A stretch of 64,000 nt of DNA from Treponema sp. GTDB lineage: Bacteria; Spirochaetota; Spirochaetia; Treponematales; Treponemataceae. The stretch is from NCBI GenBank assembly GCA_017449265.1, contig JAFSJW010000031.1, forward strand, positions 1 to 64,000, given 5' to 3'. Positions 17,149 to 26,541 of the stretch are shown piece after piece. The position numbers were made by a program, and so were the translations under genes. Numbering within the stretch: the first letter of the stretch is position 1; every line of letters begins with the position of its first letter. The notes beneath the pieces are model-generated. The model saw only the letters and a list, made by a program, of their open reading frames with translations, ran no database searches and had not been told where the DNA came from.

Positions 17149-18925
17149 TCAATCATTGTAGCCAGCATCGTCAGGGCAGAGCACCTTTGCTTTAAGAGCA
17201 GCATCAGAAATTTGACTCCGAAGGGCTGTTTGCGTATCTGAATCTGGAACTTTTATCTTTGTTATCTTGCTTTCATCAACATCACGGAACATATATTCAA
17301 AATTGCTTGCATTGTCAATGCTAACGCTTGCATTAATGGTGACAGTGCCGCTCAAGCTCGTACAGTCCCTAAAGCAGTTTTTTAAGTAATCGCAGTTGAT
17401 CGGTATCTCTGGTGCAGTCGTCAGGCTAGTACAACCGAAGAAACATCCGTACATACCTGTAACGCTTGGCGGTATCTCAGGTGCAACCGCCAGATTAATA
17501 CAGCGCTGGAAGCAGTTCTCCAAGCTTTGCACATTATTGGGTATTGCCGGCGGAATGACCAAGGTTTTACAATTATTAAAACCATTGTACATAGAGTCAA
17601 GACTACTGGGCAAGGTGGTTGCAGACAGGTCAACATATATGGTTGGATGATTATTTAGAATTGTATTAAGCGTACCCCAGTTAGATGCGGTGACAGTTAT
17701 TTCCGGCAACATATACTTGGTCGCAGGCTCGTTCGGCGTAAGACTGTCAAGGTAGGCCCCCAAATCGCCGATGTCGAGTGCAAGAATCGTTTGGAGTGTA
17801 ATGTTCTGCACGCTGAAATTCGTGCTACTGAATATTATCGGAAAGTTCGTCTCCCTGTAGGAAGTCACTGGCTCAGGCGATGTCCTCTTGAAAGCGACAA
17901 TTACGCTCCCAGTCGGAATTGATGATGATGGAATGGCATCCTTAGCATCACCAAAGCTGAGTGTATCGTCCTCATAAAATTCCAGCGTATCGCCAACATC
18001 ATTTCCCTCATAATCTTGGAATGTTACCGTGTAATACCGCTTGAACACAGCGTTTACATTCACATTATATGCTGGCATGGTGAATTCGTACTTCGTTCCC
18101 TCAGTAACCGTAGTCGTATTGATTCCAGCTGTCGCGTCATTGCCACCCACGGAAATCGAGTAAAGCTTCATGCCTGTAGCTGGCGTTACCGTGAGCGTGA
18201 CGGTCTTTCCTGCGGAGGCTTTCTCGCAGTCTGCCGTCACAGTGCCGCCGGTCACAGGGCTTATTGTGATATTATACAGGTGAGGCTCAAGCTCAAAATC
18301 GTTGTAAACAATCTCTATTTTATTGTTATTTTTTATTTCGGTCGCCCTCTCATCCTCTATGCTTGCAGTAAGGCACAGCTTGGCTGGGCTTGCCTCCGTA
18401 TAGCCGCCGGCCTCGATTTTGCTGATGGCAGTGGTCAGATCGGCTGAGTCCTTCACGAAGTACCATTTCGAATATGTGCTTACGCTCATATCGGGGAACT
18501 GCACCGTGTTGTCGCTCGCGGAGATAGTTTTGTTTACAGTGATTGTGTCGTCAAGCTTCGTTTTTTTGTAGGAGTCAACATATATGTCAAGGCAAAATTC
18601 ATAGGTGTCATATTTTACATCGTTGAATGTGACGGACTGACCGGCTGTCGCATACTGGGTCTCGCTCGTAACCGAGTTGTTCTTGAAGTAGATTCCGTAG
18701 TGGAAATTCGCCGTAGCGTACGTGGGAGTAAAGTCGCCAAGAAGATTTATGTCCGTGCTGGAAGAAGCCGCTTTTGGAATCGTTATCGTTATGTTCGTGG
18801 AGCCGTTGTTATTTGAAGAGGTGTTTCCACCCCCCCGACCCGCCGCCGCCAGAGTCGCATGAGAGAGGCAGTGCAAGCGCAAGGAGCGTCATCAATGTCT
18901 TAAAAATAGAAGAAGATTTTTTCAT
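17149..18925 (-). pseudogene. Phase-variable lipoprotein paralogue, frameshifted at a seven-G tract (OFF)
   Basis: The signal peptide MKKSSSIFKTLMTLLALALP-LSC starts at 18925 and runs into DSGGGGSGG, then at a seven-G run shifts to WKHLFK and a stop at 18809. The body continues in another frame to 17149 (about 560 residues): GGNTSSNNN, a domain shared with the 13.96 kb lipoprotein (ITITIPKAASSSTDINLLGD), a divergent InlB repeat (VTGGTVTADCEKASAG), then a different C-terminus of Cys-containing leucine-rich repeats (LENCFQRCINL, MYGCFFGCTSLTTAPEIP, LKNCFRDCTSL). Six or nine G would restore the frame, and nine is the length in the intact paralogue. I read it as a contingency gene in the OFF state rather than a dead gene; a sequencing error in the run is the main alternative. 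Confidence 0.82.
18830..18836 (-). repeat. Seven-G homopolymer tract at the frameshift (OFF length)
   Basis: Seven C on the plus strand, read TCG GGG GGG TGG on the coding strand. The downstream body is open in the frame ... GGT GGA AAC ACC, which needs six or nine G. The site is the same relative to the lipobox as the nine-G run in the paralogue. Confidence 0.85.
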
Positions 18926-18971
18926 AGAAGCACCTCTTGAAGATAAATTTTTTTTCAAATTTTCAGATATT

Positions 18972-19000
18972 ATTATAGAACAGAAAATATAAAAAATCAA
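18972..19000 (-). promoter_or_regulatory. Promoter of the frameshifted lipoprotein
   Basis: Minus strand TTGATT (18995-19000), a 17-base spacer and TATAAT (18972-18977). The block CTGTTCTATAAT is shared with the promoter of the intact paralogue. The leader would be about 40 bases, with AGAGGTG before the ATG at 18925. The OFF gene therefore appears to be transcribed still. Confidence 0.7.
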
Positions 19001-19014
19001 TTTTTTGGAAAATT

Positions 19015-19109
19015 CGGTGGTTGAGTAGCGCGAAGCGCATATCGAAATGACCAACACTAGAACAGATTGCTTGATGGTGGTTTCGATACGCTTCGCTACT
19101 CAACCACCG
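19015..19109. repeat. Large inverted repeat with GGTGGTTGAGTAGCG arms
   Basis: The left arm (19015-19052) begins CGGTGGTTGAGTAGCGCGAA and ends TATCGAAATGACC. The right arm (about 19076-19109) is its near reverse complement, ending CGCTACTCAACCACCG. The spacer is about 25 bases. Words like TTGAGTAGC-GAAGC-TATCGAAA recur in REP-like elements of many bacteria. No gene is inside. It lies between the lipoprotein promoter and the secA promoter. Confidence 0.75.
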
Positions 19110-19133
19110 TCTGCGTCCCTGCAAGCAGCCCTG

Positions 19134-19184
19134 CGAGATTTTGCATAGCAAAATCTCGGCCACTTTTGAGCAAAGCTCAAAAGT
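19134..19184. repeat. Two back-to-back perfect hairpins upstream of secA
   Basis: Stem 1 at 19134-19158 is 11 bp (CGAGATTTTGC / GCAAAATCTCG) with loop ATA. Stem 2 at 19162-19184 is 10 bp (ACTTTTGAGC / GCTCAAAAGT) with loop AAA. Neither is followed by a long T-run, so neither is a classic terminator. Comparable hairpins lie before dxs at 47700-47775. Confidence 0.7.
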
Positions 19185-19187
19185 ACA

Positions 19188-19216
19188 TAGACTAGCAAAC
19201 CGAAATCGACTATAAT
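19188..19216 (+). promoter_or_regulatory. secA promoter, start codon 9 bases after the -10 box
   Basis: TAGACT (19188-19193), a 17-base spacer and a perfect TATAAT (19211-19216). The secA ATG is at 19226 and no Shine-Dalgarno lies in between, so the mRNA would have a leader of only about 2-3 bases. Confidence 0.65.
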
Positions 19217-19225
19217 AATACAATT

Positions 19226-21985
19226 ATGTTAGATAAAGTATTGTCAGTAATTTTCGGCTCTCAGAACGAACGAGACATAAAAAAATTACTCCCCATCGTA
19301 AAAGCAATCAATGACAAAGAAGCATGGGCAAAATCGCTCCCAGCAGAGGACTTTCCAAAGCAGACCCAGATTTTCAAGGAACGCCTCGCAAACGGCGAGA
19401 CATTGGACGATATTCTTCCGGAAGCATTCGCGCTGTGCCGCGAAGCCGCATTCCGCGTGCGCGGCGAGCGCGCATACGACGTGCAGCTCATGGGCTCAAT
19501 CGTGCTTCACTCAGGACGAATTACGGAGATGAAGACTGGTGAGGGAAAGACGCTTGTGGCAGTAGCCCCGGCCTACCTCAATTCGCTCACAGGACTCGGA
19601 GTTCATGTAGTAACGGTAAACGACTATCTTGCCGAGCGCGACGCGAACACAATGCGCCCCGTATTCTCATATCTTGGCGTTACCGTAGGAACAATTCTCT
19701 CAAACATGGACAACTCCGCAAAGAAAGAGAACTACAACTGCGACATCACCTACGGAACGAACAACGAGTTCGGATTCGACTATCTGCGCGACAATATGCA
19801 AATCGACATAGAGCGCAAAGTCCAGCGCGGGTTCAACTACTGCATCGTGGACGAGATTGACTCAATCCTTATCGATGAGGCGCGAACGCCGCTTATCATC
19901 TCGGGCCAGAGCGACGACGATGTTTTCAAGTTCGGTGAGGTTGACAAGTATGTGGGTCTTTTTGAAGAAATGGAGAAAGACCCAAAAACAAATGACTATC
20001 CGGACGAAGTGAACATGCTTCCTGAGGAGCGCGATGCACTCAAAGGCGACTACAAAATAGACGAAAAGTCAAAGCGAGTGTCGTTCACGGACAAGGGAAT
20101 GAACAAAATCAACTCAATTCTGCAGCAGCACAAGCTGATTGATGAGGGAACGACCGTTTTCGACGAGCAGAACTTTGAGTGGGTCCATTACTTCACGCAG
20201 GCAATCAGGGCGCATATTCTCTACGAAAAGGATGTTGAGTATGTCGTCAGGGACGGAAAAGTTGAGATTGTAGACGAGTTCACAGGGCGTATTCTTGAGG
20301 GGCGGCGTTACTCAGACGGACTCCATCAGGCAATTGAGGCCAAGGAGCATGTCAAGATAGCACAAAGAAGCCGAACAATGGCAACAATCACTTTCCAGAA
20401 CTTCTTCCGAATGTACACAAAGCTTTCGGGAATGACAGGAACTGCCGCCACGGAAGCCGTTGAGTTCAGCAAAATCTACAAGCTCGACTGCGTTGTTATA
20501 CCGACGAACCTTCCTGTTGCAAGAATTGACGAGCAGGACGAAGTTTACCTTAACGAAGAGGACAAATGGAACGCAATCGTAAAGGAAATTGATGCAGCCC
20601 ACAAAAAAGGGCAGCCTGTCCTTGTCGGAACTGTTTCTGTAGAAAAATCAGAGCATCTGTCGAATCTGCTCACTCGCAAAGGAATCCGCCACGAAGTCCT
20701 GAACGCAAAGAACCACGCCCGAGAAGCTCTTATCATTGCGGAAGCCGGCGCGAAAGGAGCCGTCACGGTGGCTACTAACATGGCAGGACGCGGAACGGAC
20801 ATCAAGCTCGGCGGAAGCTATGAGGCGCGCGCATTGAGGCGGGCTGGAACTGAGGCAACGCCAGAGGAGTATCAGGAAGCAGTCAGAATCGAAAAGGAAA
20901 AATGGCAGAAAGATTATGACGAAGTTAAGTCACTTGGCGGTCTTTATGTCATAGGTTCCGAAAGGCACGAGTCAAGACGAATCGACAATCAGCTGCGCGG
21001 ACGCTCCGGACGACAAGGCGACCCAGGACGCTCAAAGTTCTTTATCTCTATGGACGATGATCTTATGCGTCTTTTCGGCGGCGAGCGCATGAAAAGGATG
21101 ATGAGCCGAATCGGAATGGAGCCGGGCGAACCTATTTATCACCCGTGGCTCACCAAAGGAATCGAAAAGGCACAGAAAAAAGTTGAGGACAGAAACTTTG
21201 AGATAAGAAAAAACCTTATTGATTATGACGATGTTCTTAACGAACAAAGAGAGTACATCTACGGGCAGAGAGACGGAATCCTCACGGACGACCACCTTTC
21301 CGACCGCGCAATGGATACGGCCAAAGAGTACCTTGACATCTGGTTCGACGACTACTCCCACTCAAGGAAAGGGGCAGGCACGCAGGAGCTTTTGGACAAC
21401 ATCAGAAACCACTTCGGCGTGCAGCTCACGCCCGAGACGCTCTCCAAGGAGAAAGTCATCGCGCTTTTGCAGAACGATTTGACCGAAAAGGAAACACTCG
21501 TCGGACACGAGCAGTTCAATATGTTCGTGCGCTATCAGTATATACAGATGATTGACCGCAAGTGGCTTGACCAGCTCGAATTCCTTGACGGACTTCGCGA
21601 GGCCGTGCACCTTCGTTCTTACGGAAGCAAAAATCCGCTCACAGAGTATAAAATCGACGGTTTCAACAAATTTGATGAGATTATAGAAGAAATCCGCTCG
21701 GAAATTGCCGCGCGCGTGTTCAAAGTTCGAATTCAGATTGCGCCACAGCCGCAGCCCCAGCGCGTCATGCAGGGAAACGCACAGCATGACGAAGCGCAGA
21801 GCATGAGCGACGAAGCAAGAGCAAGCCAGATGACGCGCAACGCAAAGGCGCAGGCCGCGCGCACGATGGCGGGTGCATCCACAGGTCAGTCGGTCACCGT
21901 AACGCGTACAATGCCAAAAATCGGAAGAAACGATCCGTGTCCGTGCGGAAGCGGAAAAAAATACAAGAACTGCCACGGACGCTAA
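19226..21985 (+). CDS. secA: Preprotein translocase ATPase SecA
   Basis: 919 residues. It is the motor that drives unfolded proteins through SecYEG. It begins [21 protein letters not shown]-like motor: Walker A MKTGEGKT near residue 103, [13 protein letters not shown] near 210-222, and motor domain 2 with [14 protein letters not shown] and the [13 protein letters not shown] motif. The preprotein cross-linking domain, helical scaffold and C-terminal tail follow. The tail ends in the zinc-binding [14 protein letters not shown], which contacts SecB and ribosomes in other bacteria. The start codon is preceded by a TATAAT only 9 bases away, so translation is probably leaderless. A terminator follows at 21992. 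Confidence 0.98.
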   Translation: MLDKVLSVIFGSQNERDIKKLLPIVKAINDKEAWAKSLPAEDFPKQTQIFKERLANGETLDDILPEAFALCREAAFRVRGERAYDVQLMGSIVLHSGRITEMKTGEGKTLVAVAPAYLNSLTGLGVHVVTVNDYLAERDANTMRPVFSYLGVTVGTILSNMDNSAKKENYNCDITYGTNNEFGFDYLRDNMQIDIERKVQRGFNYCIVDEIDSILIDEARTPLIISGQSDDDVFKFGEVDKYVGLFEEMEKDPKTNDYPDEVNMLPEERDALKGDYKIDEKSKRVSFTDKGMNKINSILQQHKLIDEGTTVFDEQNFEWVHYFTQAIRAHILYEKDVEYVVRDGKVEIVDEFTGRILEGRRYSDGLHQAIEAKEHVKIAQRSRTMATITFQNFFRMYTKLSGMTGTAATEAVEFSKIYKLDCVVIPTNLPVARIDEQDEVYLNEEDKWNAIVKEIDAAHKKGQPVLVGTVSVEKSEHLSNLLTRKGIRHEVLNAKNHAREALIIAEAGAKGAVTVATNMAGRGTDIKLGGSYEARALRRAGTEATPEEYQEAVRIEKEKWQKDYDEVKSLGGLYVIGSERHESRRIDNQLRGRSGRQGDPGRSKFFISMDDDLMRLFGGERMKRMMSRIGMEPGEPIYHPWLTKGIEKAQKKVEDRNFEIRKNLIDYDDVLNEQREYIYGQRDGILTDDHLSDRAMDTAKEYLDIWFDDYSHSRKGAGTQELLDNIRNHFGVQLTPETLSKEKVIALLQNDLTEKETLVGHEQFNMFVRYQYIQMIDRKWLDQLEFLDGLREAVHLRSYGSKNPLTEYKIDGFNKFDEIIEEIRSEIAARVFKVRIQIAPQPQPQRVMQGNAQHDEAQSMSDEARASQMTRNAKAQAARTMAGASTGQSVTVTRTMPKIGRNDPCPCGSGKKYKNCHGR

Positions 21986-21991
21986 AAACAG

Positions 21992-22019
21992 GGGCGGGCT
22001 TTTTAGTCCGTCCTTTTTT
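21992..22019 (+). terminator. Rho-independent terminator of secA
   Basis: The stem GGGCGGGCT / AGTCCGTCC (two G-U pairs) with a TTTT loop and a run of six T, starting 7 bases after the secA stop. Confidence 0.85.
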
Positions 22020-22096
22020 GTTTCGTTCCGGGCTGATGTTTGTTTTCTATTTTGCAGCGTCAAAACATGGGATTTTAGAGCTGCCAGGAGATTTTT

Positions 22097-23578
22097 ATGA
22101 AAAAGATTTTAGCTTTTGTCGCCCTCATTTCTTTGCTTTCGCTCCCTGTTTTCTCGGCGGAGGACGAAAATAAATCATACGATACAGAAGAAAAGAAAAC
22201 TGTCTCCGTCCATTCAAAGGCCGGCGAAAGCGAAGTTCCGCCTTCAAAAAAACCGAACGCGCAGAACGCGGACATAATCAGGGACTTTGACAACACAGAC
22301 CCAGAAGGAAGGGAAAAGAACGCGGACATAATCCAGTTCGGGCTTGAGGACGAAGTTCTGGAGCTTCTGAAAAAAATGACAGAGAAAAAGGATGTCCGCT
22401 TCGTTGACGAAGTGTACGGTCTTTTTCAGGACACAAAAAATCCTTCAATCAAAGTGCAGATTCTCGAATACTTCAAAACTATTGAGGATCCGTGCCTTGA
22501 AGATTTTGCGATAATGACCCTCAATGACCCTTATGACGAAACTTCTTCAATAGTGAACGCATGTTTTGCATATGTTCAGGCTGTAAAAACGCAAGCCGCA
22601 ATTCCAGCCGTAGAGTATCTTCTTGAGAACAGGGAGGAGTACTTCAACGGAGCTGTGGAAGCCTTGGGAAAAATAGGCGGCAGTGAGGAAGCACTTTATC
22701 TTACTGATTACTTCAACAACGAAGACCTTACGCTCGCTCAGAAGCAGACGCTCGTGCGAGTGCTGGGACAGCTCAAGGCAGTTGAAACTTATGACGCGCT
22801 CGTAGAAATCGCCGAAGACGAGAATGAAAATACATTCGTCCGAATGTACGCGTCCCAGGCAATCGGCGAGATGCAAAAAGAAGAGGCGATTGATGTTCTG
22901 AACGGACTTTATGCGGACAAGGACCCGAATTTGCGCTCTTTTGTCATAAAAGGACTTTCAAATTTCACCACGGAAGAAGCAAAGAAAACTATAATTCAGG
23001 CAATAAAGGACTCCCATGTAAAAGTTCGGCTTGAGGCGATTGACGCAGTAAAAAAACAGAACATGGCGGAAGCGATGGACTTTTTGATTTACAGGGCAAA
23101 AAATGACCCGGAGGCAAATGTAAAGACTGCCTGCTACTCGGCGATTGCTTCCCTTAACACGCAAGCCGGGAATGACTACCTTATTTCGCAGATTACTGAC
23201 AAAAAAACAGGGGATGCGACTAAAATCAAAATCGCAAAGCCGCTTCTTGAAAACGGAACCGGAATTACGGAGATAGCTGCGTTCGCAACTGAACTTGCGA
23301 CGGACAACAAGCGGAAAAGCACGCGGTACGCAATCGGGAAGGAAATCGCAAAATACTCGAACGAGCAGTTCGCCGATGTTTGTCTTGCGTTTCTTCACAG
23401 TAAAGATGTAGCGACTCAAGGAACGGGGCTTGATATGTACGCAAAAGGAAGATACTCAAAGGCAGAGCCGTTCGTAAAAGAGCTTGCCGACAAAGCTGAC
23501 CCTGACGCAAAGAACAAGAACGCGAACGCAATCAAAGCGGCAAAAATTCTCGGAATAAAGCCAGAGTCAAAAGATTAG
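22097..23578 (+). CDS. Secreted HEAT-repeat protein
   Basis: 493 residues. Signal peptide MKKILAFVALISLLSLPVFS then an acidic linker. From about residue 70 the protein is a regular helical-repeat array of HEAT/PBS-lyase type: AVEALGKIGGSEEALYLTDY, ASQAIGEMQKEEAIDVLNGL, VIKGLSNFTTEEAKKTIIQA, EAIDAVKKQNMAEAMDFLIY. About nine repeats cover the rest. Such arrays are protein-binding scaffolds; the partner is unknown. GGAG before the ATG sets the start. The stop overlaps the end of the convergent cbiC by 3 bases. Confidence 0.88.
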   Translation: MKKILAFVALISLLSLPVFSAEDENKSYDTEEKKTVSVHSKAGESEVPPSKKPNAQNADIIRDFDNTDPEGREKNADIIQFGLEDEVLELLKKMTEKKDVRFVDEVYGLFQDTKNPSIKVQILEYFKTIEDPCLEDFAIMTLNDPYDETSSIVNACFAYVQAVKTQAAIPAVEYLLENREEYFNGAVEALGKIGGSEEALYLTDYFNNEDLTLAQKQTLVRVLGQLKAVETYDALVEIAEDENENTFVRMYASQAIGEMQKEEAIDVLNGLYADKDPNLRSFVIKGLSNFTTEEAKKTIIQAIKDSHVKVRLEAIDAVKKQNMAEAMDFLIYRAKNDPEANVKTACYSAIASLNTQAGNDYLISQITDKKTGDATKIKIAKPLLENGTGITEIAAFATELATDNKRKSTRYAIGKEIAKYSNEQFADVCLAFLHSKDVATQGTGLDMYAKGRYSKAEPFVKELADKADPDAKNKNANAIKAAKILGIKPESKD

Positions 23579-24246
23579 AGCTGATACAAAAAAGAATTGA
23601 TTATGGCGGCGGCTATCGTGCTTCCGCCTTTTCTCCCGCGCGCAACTACATAATCCATTCCGCTTTGAAGGATAAGCTCTTTTGCCTGGACAACATTCAC
23701 GAATCCCACAGGTACTCCGATGACAAACTCTGGTCTGAATATCCCAGCATCGTAAAGCTCTCTTATCCTTACCAGCGCAGTCGGCGCATTTCCCACGGCA
23801 AAAACAACAGGCCGTCTCGCATCAGAACCAAATATGCGCGCGGCTTTATCCACACTGCAAGCAGCGCGCGTAAGCCCCGATTTCTCGGACTCAGAGCGGA
23901 CATCATCATCCGCCATGAAGCAGACTTTCTCTATGCCGTGCATACGGCAGACGGAAGCAGAAATTCCAGACAAAGCCATGTTCGTGTCGGTAACAATGAC
24001 AGGTTTTTCTTCGCCCAGTATTCTTTTGATTTTTTGAACTGCTCCGTGCGAAAAAACAAGATTTGCGGCATAGTCAAAATCTGCGCTTGCATGAATGCAG
24101 CGCATAATCGTAGGCTCATTCTCAGCGTCAAGGACAATCTTCCGAAAAGAAAGCTCGGAGCGTATCAGCTCCATGCTTTTCTTCTCGATTTCAGAAGGAG
24201 CGAGAGACTCAATCTGCGGAAAAGACGGAAGATTATCCAAGCACAT
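23575..24246 (-). CDS. cbiC: Precorrin-8X / cobalt-precorrin-8 methylmutase
   Basis: 223 residues. It moves the C11 methyl to C12 to form (cobyr)hydrogenobyrinate. Family motifs: the catalytic His in RCIHASADFDYAANLVFS near residue 50, VTDTNMALSGIS, FAVGNAPTALVRI and GVPVGFVNVVQAKELI near the end. It is a single cobalamin gene between a HEAT protein and a TPR-NHL-VWA protein, far from cbiET, cbiF and cbiG. Its start is 5 bases beyond the stop of the upstream gene, so it may be cotranscribed with that gene. Confidence 0.95.
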   Translation of the reverse strand: MCLDNLPSFPQIESLAPSEIEKKSMELIRSELSFRKIVLDAENEPTIMRCIHASADFDYAANLVFSHGAVQKIKRILGEEKPVIVTDTNMALSGISASVCRMHGIEKVCFMADDDVRSESEKSGLTRAACSVDKAARIFGSDARRPVVFAVGNAPTALVRIRELYDAGIFRPEFVIGVPVGFVNVVQAKELILQSGMDYVVARGRKGGSTIAAAIINSFLYQL

Positions 24247-24251
24247 ACGAG

Positions 24252-26408
24252 TTACTGAAGCGGCGCAAAATATCCGGTTTCGTCCCTGCCGCTCCTTTTC
24301 ATCAGATATGCCTCAACCTCAACAGGAAGATATTTCTGACCAAAATCAGTGGCAAGGGAAGAAGTGTATGAAATCCTGTAGATTCCAGACGGAGTGTTGA
24401 TTACATCGTCAATAAGGCCGGAAAGCCCCTCGTTTCTGTAAACATAATACTCACCGCCAACAGTATTTGAACAAAGATAATTTATCTCATCGTTCGCGCT
24501 TCCCTGGGAAACAAGGAGCGAAATGAAACCGATTGAATTGTTGCCCAGATATGCAGTAAGGTCGGCAAGACCGTATTTTGCGAAAGCATCGTTCGTAGTT
24601 TTTCCGCAACCAATAAACACGATTGAATTTTTCTTCTCGCCGTTTATGAGGGCATTTGCCGCAAGTCTTATGGCAAGGTCAAGAGGAACAATCTCAGAGA
24701 CTCCGTTTTTCAAAGCGCGCATAGAAAATCCCAGAACGCCGTTCGGCTCGCCTTCGTACTCAAGAATTGGAACTCTTCCTGCGGAAATAACGCGGAGAGT
24801 TCCCTTGTTGTTCATTGAGGCTGCGACTTCTTTTACGGCAGTCTCAATTGCCTCGCCGTAGCGCGACGACTCAACGGAACGGTCGATTATCATGGTGATA
24901 TCAGCCTCGTCGTTCACATAAGCCGCTCCCTCAAGCTTGTAGTTCAGAACTCCGTTTTTTCCCTCAGTCACATTGAAATTAGCTTCTTTCAGACCAACGA
25001 TGCTCTGCCTGTGCCTGTTCTCAACCTTAACATCAAGTGTAATGTTCGGGAAATTGTCAGACACGACGCGCTCAATCTGAACGAAAAGACCACCAACAAG
25101 CTCGCTCATCTTGGCCATAACATAGACCTCGTTCGAGCGGAAATCAGTCACAAGGATGTTTCCGTTCGCGTCGGGAACTGCGCTGGTGAGCTTTGACGGG
25201 GCATTTCCTGTGCTTACATTCTCAAAAACAGCACCAGACTCAACATCGACCGAATAGACCTTGTTCTTGTCGCACAAAATAAGGAAATTCCCCCAGAGCT
25301 TCATAGATTCAGGCAGGGCGAAAGTTTTTTCCTTGCAGAGAACGCCAAGATAGTTTCCTGATTTATCGAATTTGTATATTGCGCCAGAATAAGCGTCGGC
25401 AACAAAAATAAACGAATCGTATGATGCAATTCCTGTCGGTGCCTGAAGCCCCTGAAAGCCAACCGTTTTTCCGCCAAAATTAAAAAGGGCGTTTCCGTCC
25501 CTGTCAAACACATCGACGCGGTGGTTTCCAAAATCAGTGACAAGAATATTTCCGTCCTCGTCCTGACAAAGATACTGCGGTCCTACAAGCTCGCCAAGTG
25601 CGATTCCTTTTTTTCCGAATGTCTTTACGAATTTTCCGTCCTTGTCGAATTCAGTGAGCTTGTCGCCTGCGAACTCTGAGACAAGAAGGTTTCCTCCACG
25701 CAGCCTGATTATATCCATAGGGCGGTCAAATCCTGAGAAAGTTCCGTTTGTGCGGACAATGACGAATCCGTTCGCATCCATTCGGACAAGCTCGTTGGAG
25801 CCATAGGCAAGAATCCACGCCGAGCCGTCAGAGTTCGGGAGGACTGAGACAGGCTGGCTGAAAATCAGGTTGTCTCCGTTTCTGCCAGGAAAAGTTCCTG
25901 TCTCAGAATATTTTGACGGCACATCATACGAATTTGCGTCCGTAACGCGCCTTTCGCGCACAATCTCAATTCTGTTCTTAAGAAGAAGCCCGCCGTACCC
26001 GGAGTCGGACGCATACTGCCATTGCTGGAGCGAAGAGCCTTCGATTCCCGCCCTGTAATAAGATTTTCCGAGCCATTCAAGAATCACGCTCTCATCTGGA
26101 AGATATGCGAGAGCTTTCTCAAACTGAACGATTGCATCATTGAACGAGCCTCTGTAGTAAGCCTGGACTCCTTTGCGGAATTCCTGCTCGGCAAGACCAG
26201 ATGCCGCAGACCTTGCCCCCACGCTTGACCGTGCCGATGCCTCGGAAGCCGTCAGAACGCCCGACTGCGCAAAAAGAGGCGGCGCAAAAACAAGGAAAGA
26301 AGCCGCGAGAACCGAATACTTAAGGGTAGCCCATACCCGTAGTCTAGTCTGCGCTGGACGCGATTTCAAAGTTTCCTTAAACAATCTCTTCGTAAAAAAA
26401 GTTTTCAT
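24252..26408 (-). CDS. TPR - NHL propeller - VWA-like secreted protein
   Basis: 718 residues. A basic N-terminal stretch (about 25 residues) precedes a hydrophobic segment and AFA-type cleavage near 48 (VFAPPLFAQSGV). Order: two TPR units (about 73-140, GVQAYYRGSFNDAIVQFEKA), a six-blade NHL-like propeller (about 165-430; GGNLLVSEFAGDKLTEFDKDG, GNILVTDFGNHRVDVFDRDG, ADAYSGAIYKFDKSGNYLGV, GNILVTDFRSNEVYVMAKM), then a VWA-like domain (about 500-690) opening ADITMIIDRSVESSRYG. The metal-site motif is DRSVE rather than DxSxS, so metal binding may be weakened. It is probably a periplasmic or surface scaffold; the function is unknown. A later start is possible. Confidence 0.83.
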   Translation of the reverse strand: MKTFFTKRLFKETLKSRPAQTRLRVWATLKYSVLAASFLVFAPPLFAQSGVLTASEASARSSVGARSAASGLAEQEFRKGVQAYYRGSFNDAIVQFEKALAYLPDESVILEWLGKSYYRAGIEGSSLQQWQYASDSGYGGLLLKNRIEIVRERRVTDANSYDVPSKYSETGTFPGRNGDNLIFSQPVSVLPNSDGSAWILAYGSNELVRMDANGFVIVRTNGTFSGFDRPMDIIRLRGGNLLVSEFAGDKLTEFDKDGKFVKTFGKKGIALGELVGPQYLCQDEDGNILVTDFGNHRVDVFDRDGNALFNFGGKTVGFQGLQAPTGIASYDSFIFVADAYSGAIYKFDKSGNYLGVLCKEKTFALPESMKLWGNFLILCDKNKVYSVDVESGAVFENVSTGNAPSKLTSAVPDANGNILVTDFRSNEVYVMAKMSELVGGLFVQIERVVSDNFPNITLDVKVENRHRQSIVGLKEANFNVTEGKNGVLNYKLEGAAYVNDEADITMIIDRSVESSRYGEAIETAVKEVAASMNNKGTLRVISAGRVPILEYEGEPNGVLGFSMRALKNGVSEIVPLDLAIRLAANALINGEKKNSIVFIGCGKTTNDAFAKYGLADLTAYLGNNSIGFISLLVSQGSANDEINYLCSNTVGGEYYVYRNEGLSGLIDDVINTPSGIYRISYTSSLATDFGQKYLPVEVEAYLMKRSGRDETGYFAPLQ

Positions 26409-26442
26409 ATTTTCGTTTACCTATCCGACAAATCTAATGAAT

Positions 26443-26468
26443 TGTTCAGAAACTGAGATTTCCGAACA
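26443..26468. repeat. TGTTCGGAAA palindromic repeat, copy 2
   Basis: TGTTCAGAAA and TTTCCGAACA form a 10-bp stem with one mismatch. The core TGTTCGGAAA is shared with copies at 15670-15684, 26487-26525 and 56490-56563. Confidence 0.6.
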
Positions 26469-26486
26469 GCTGTAATTTTCTTATAT

Positions 26487-26525
26487 TAGACCTGTTCGGA
26501 AAAATCAGTTTTCAGAACAGGTCTA
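26487..26525. terminator. Bidirectional terminator-like TGTTCGGAAA hairpin, copy 3
   Basis: A perfect 11-bp stem, TAGACCTGTTC / GAACAGGTCTA, extended by GGAAA / TTTTC, followed by TTTTC on the plus strand and read as a stem with A/T flanks on the minus strand. It separates the TPR gene at 26542 from the TPR-NHL-VWA gene downstream, so it probably ends the surE-TPR transcript. Confidence 0.6.
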
Positions 26526-26541
26526 TTTTCTGCCAAAGGAA

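Noticed and set aside
13849-19225. Insertion sequence or prophage in the accessory island
   Set aside because: No transposase, integrase, phage or terminal-duplication signal was found; only small palindromes and the two lipoproteins.
21362-22063. Minus-strand ORF of 233 codons over the end of secA
   Set aside because: Antisense to the zinc-binding tail and terminator of secA, Arg/His/Cys-rich without a recognisable fold.
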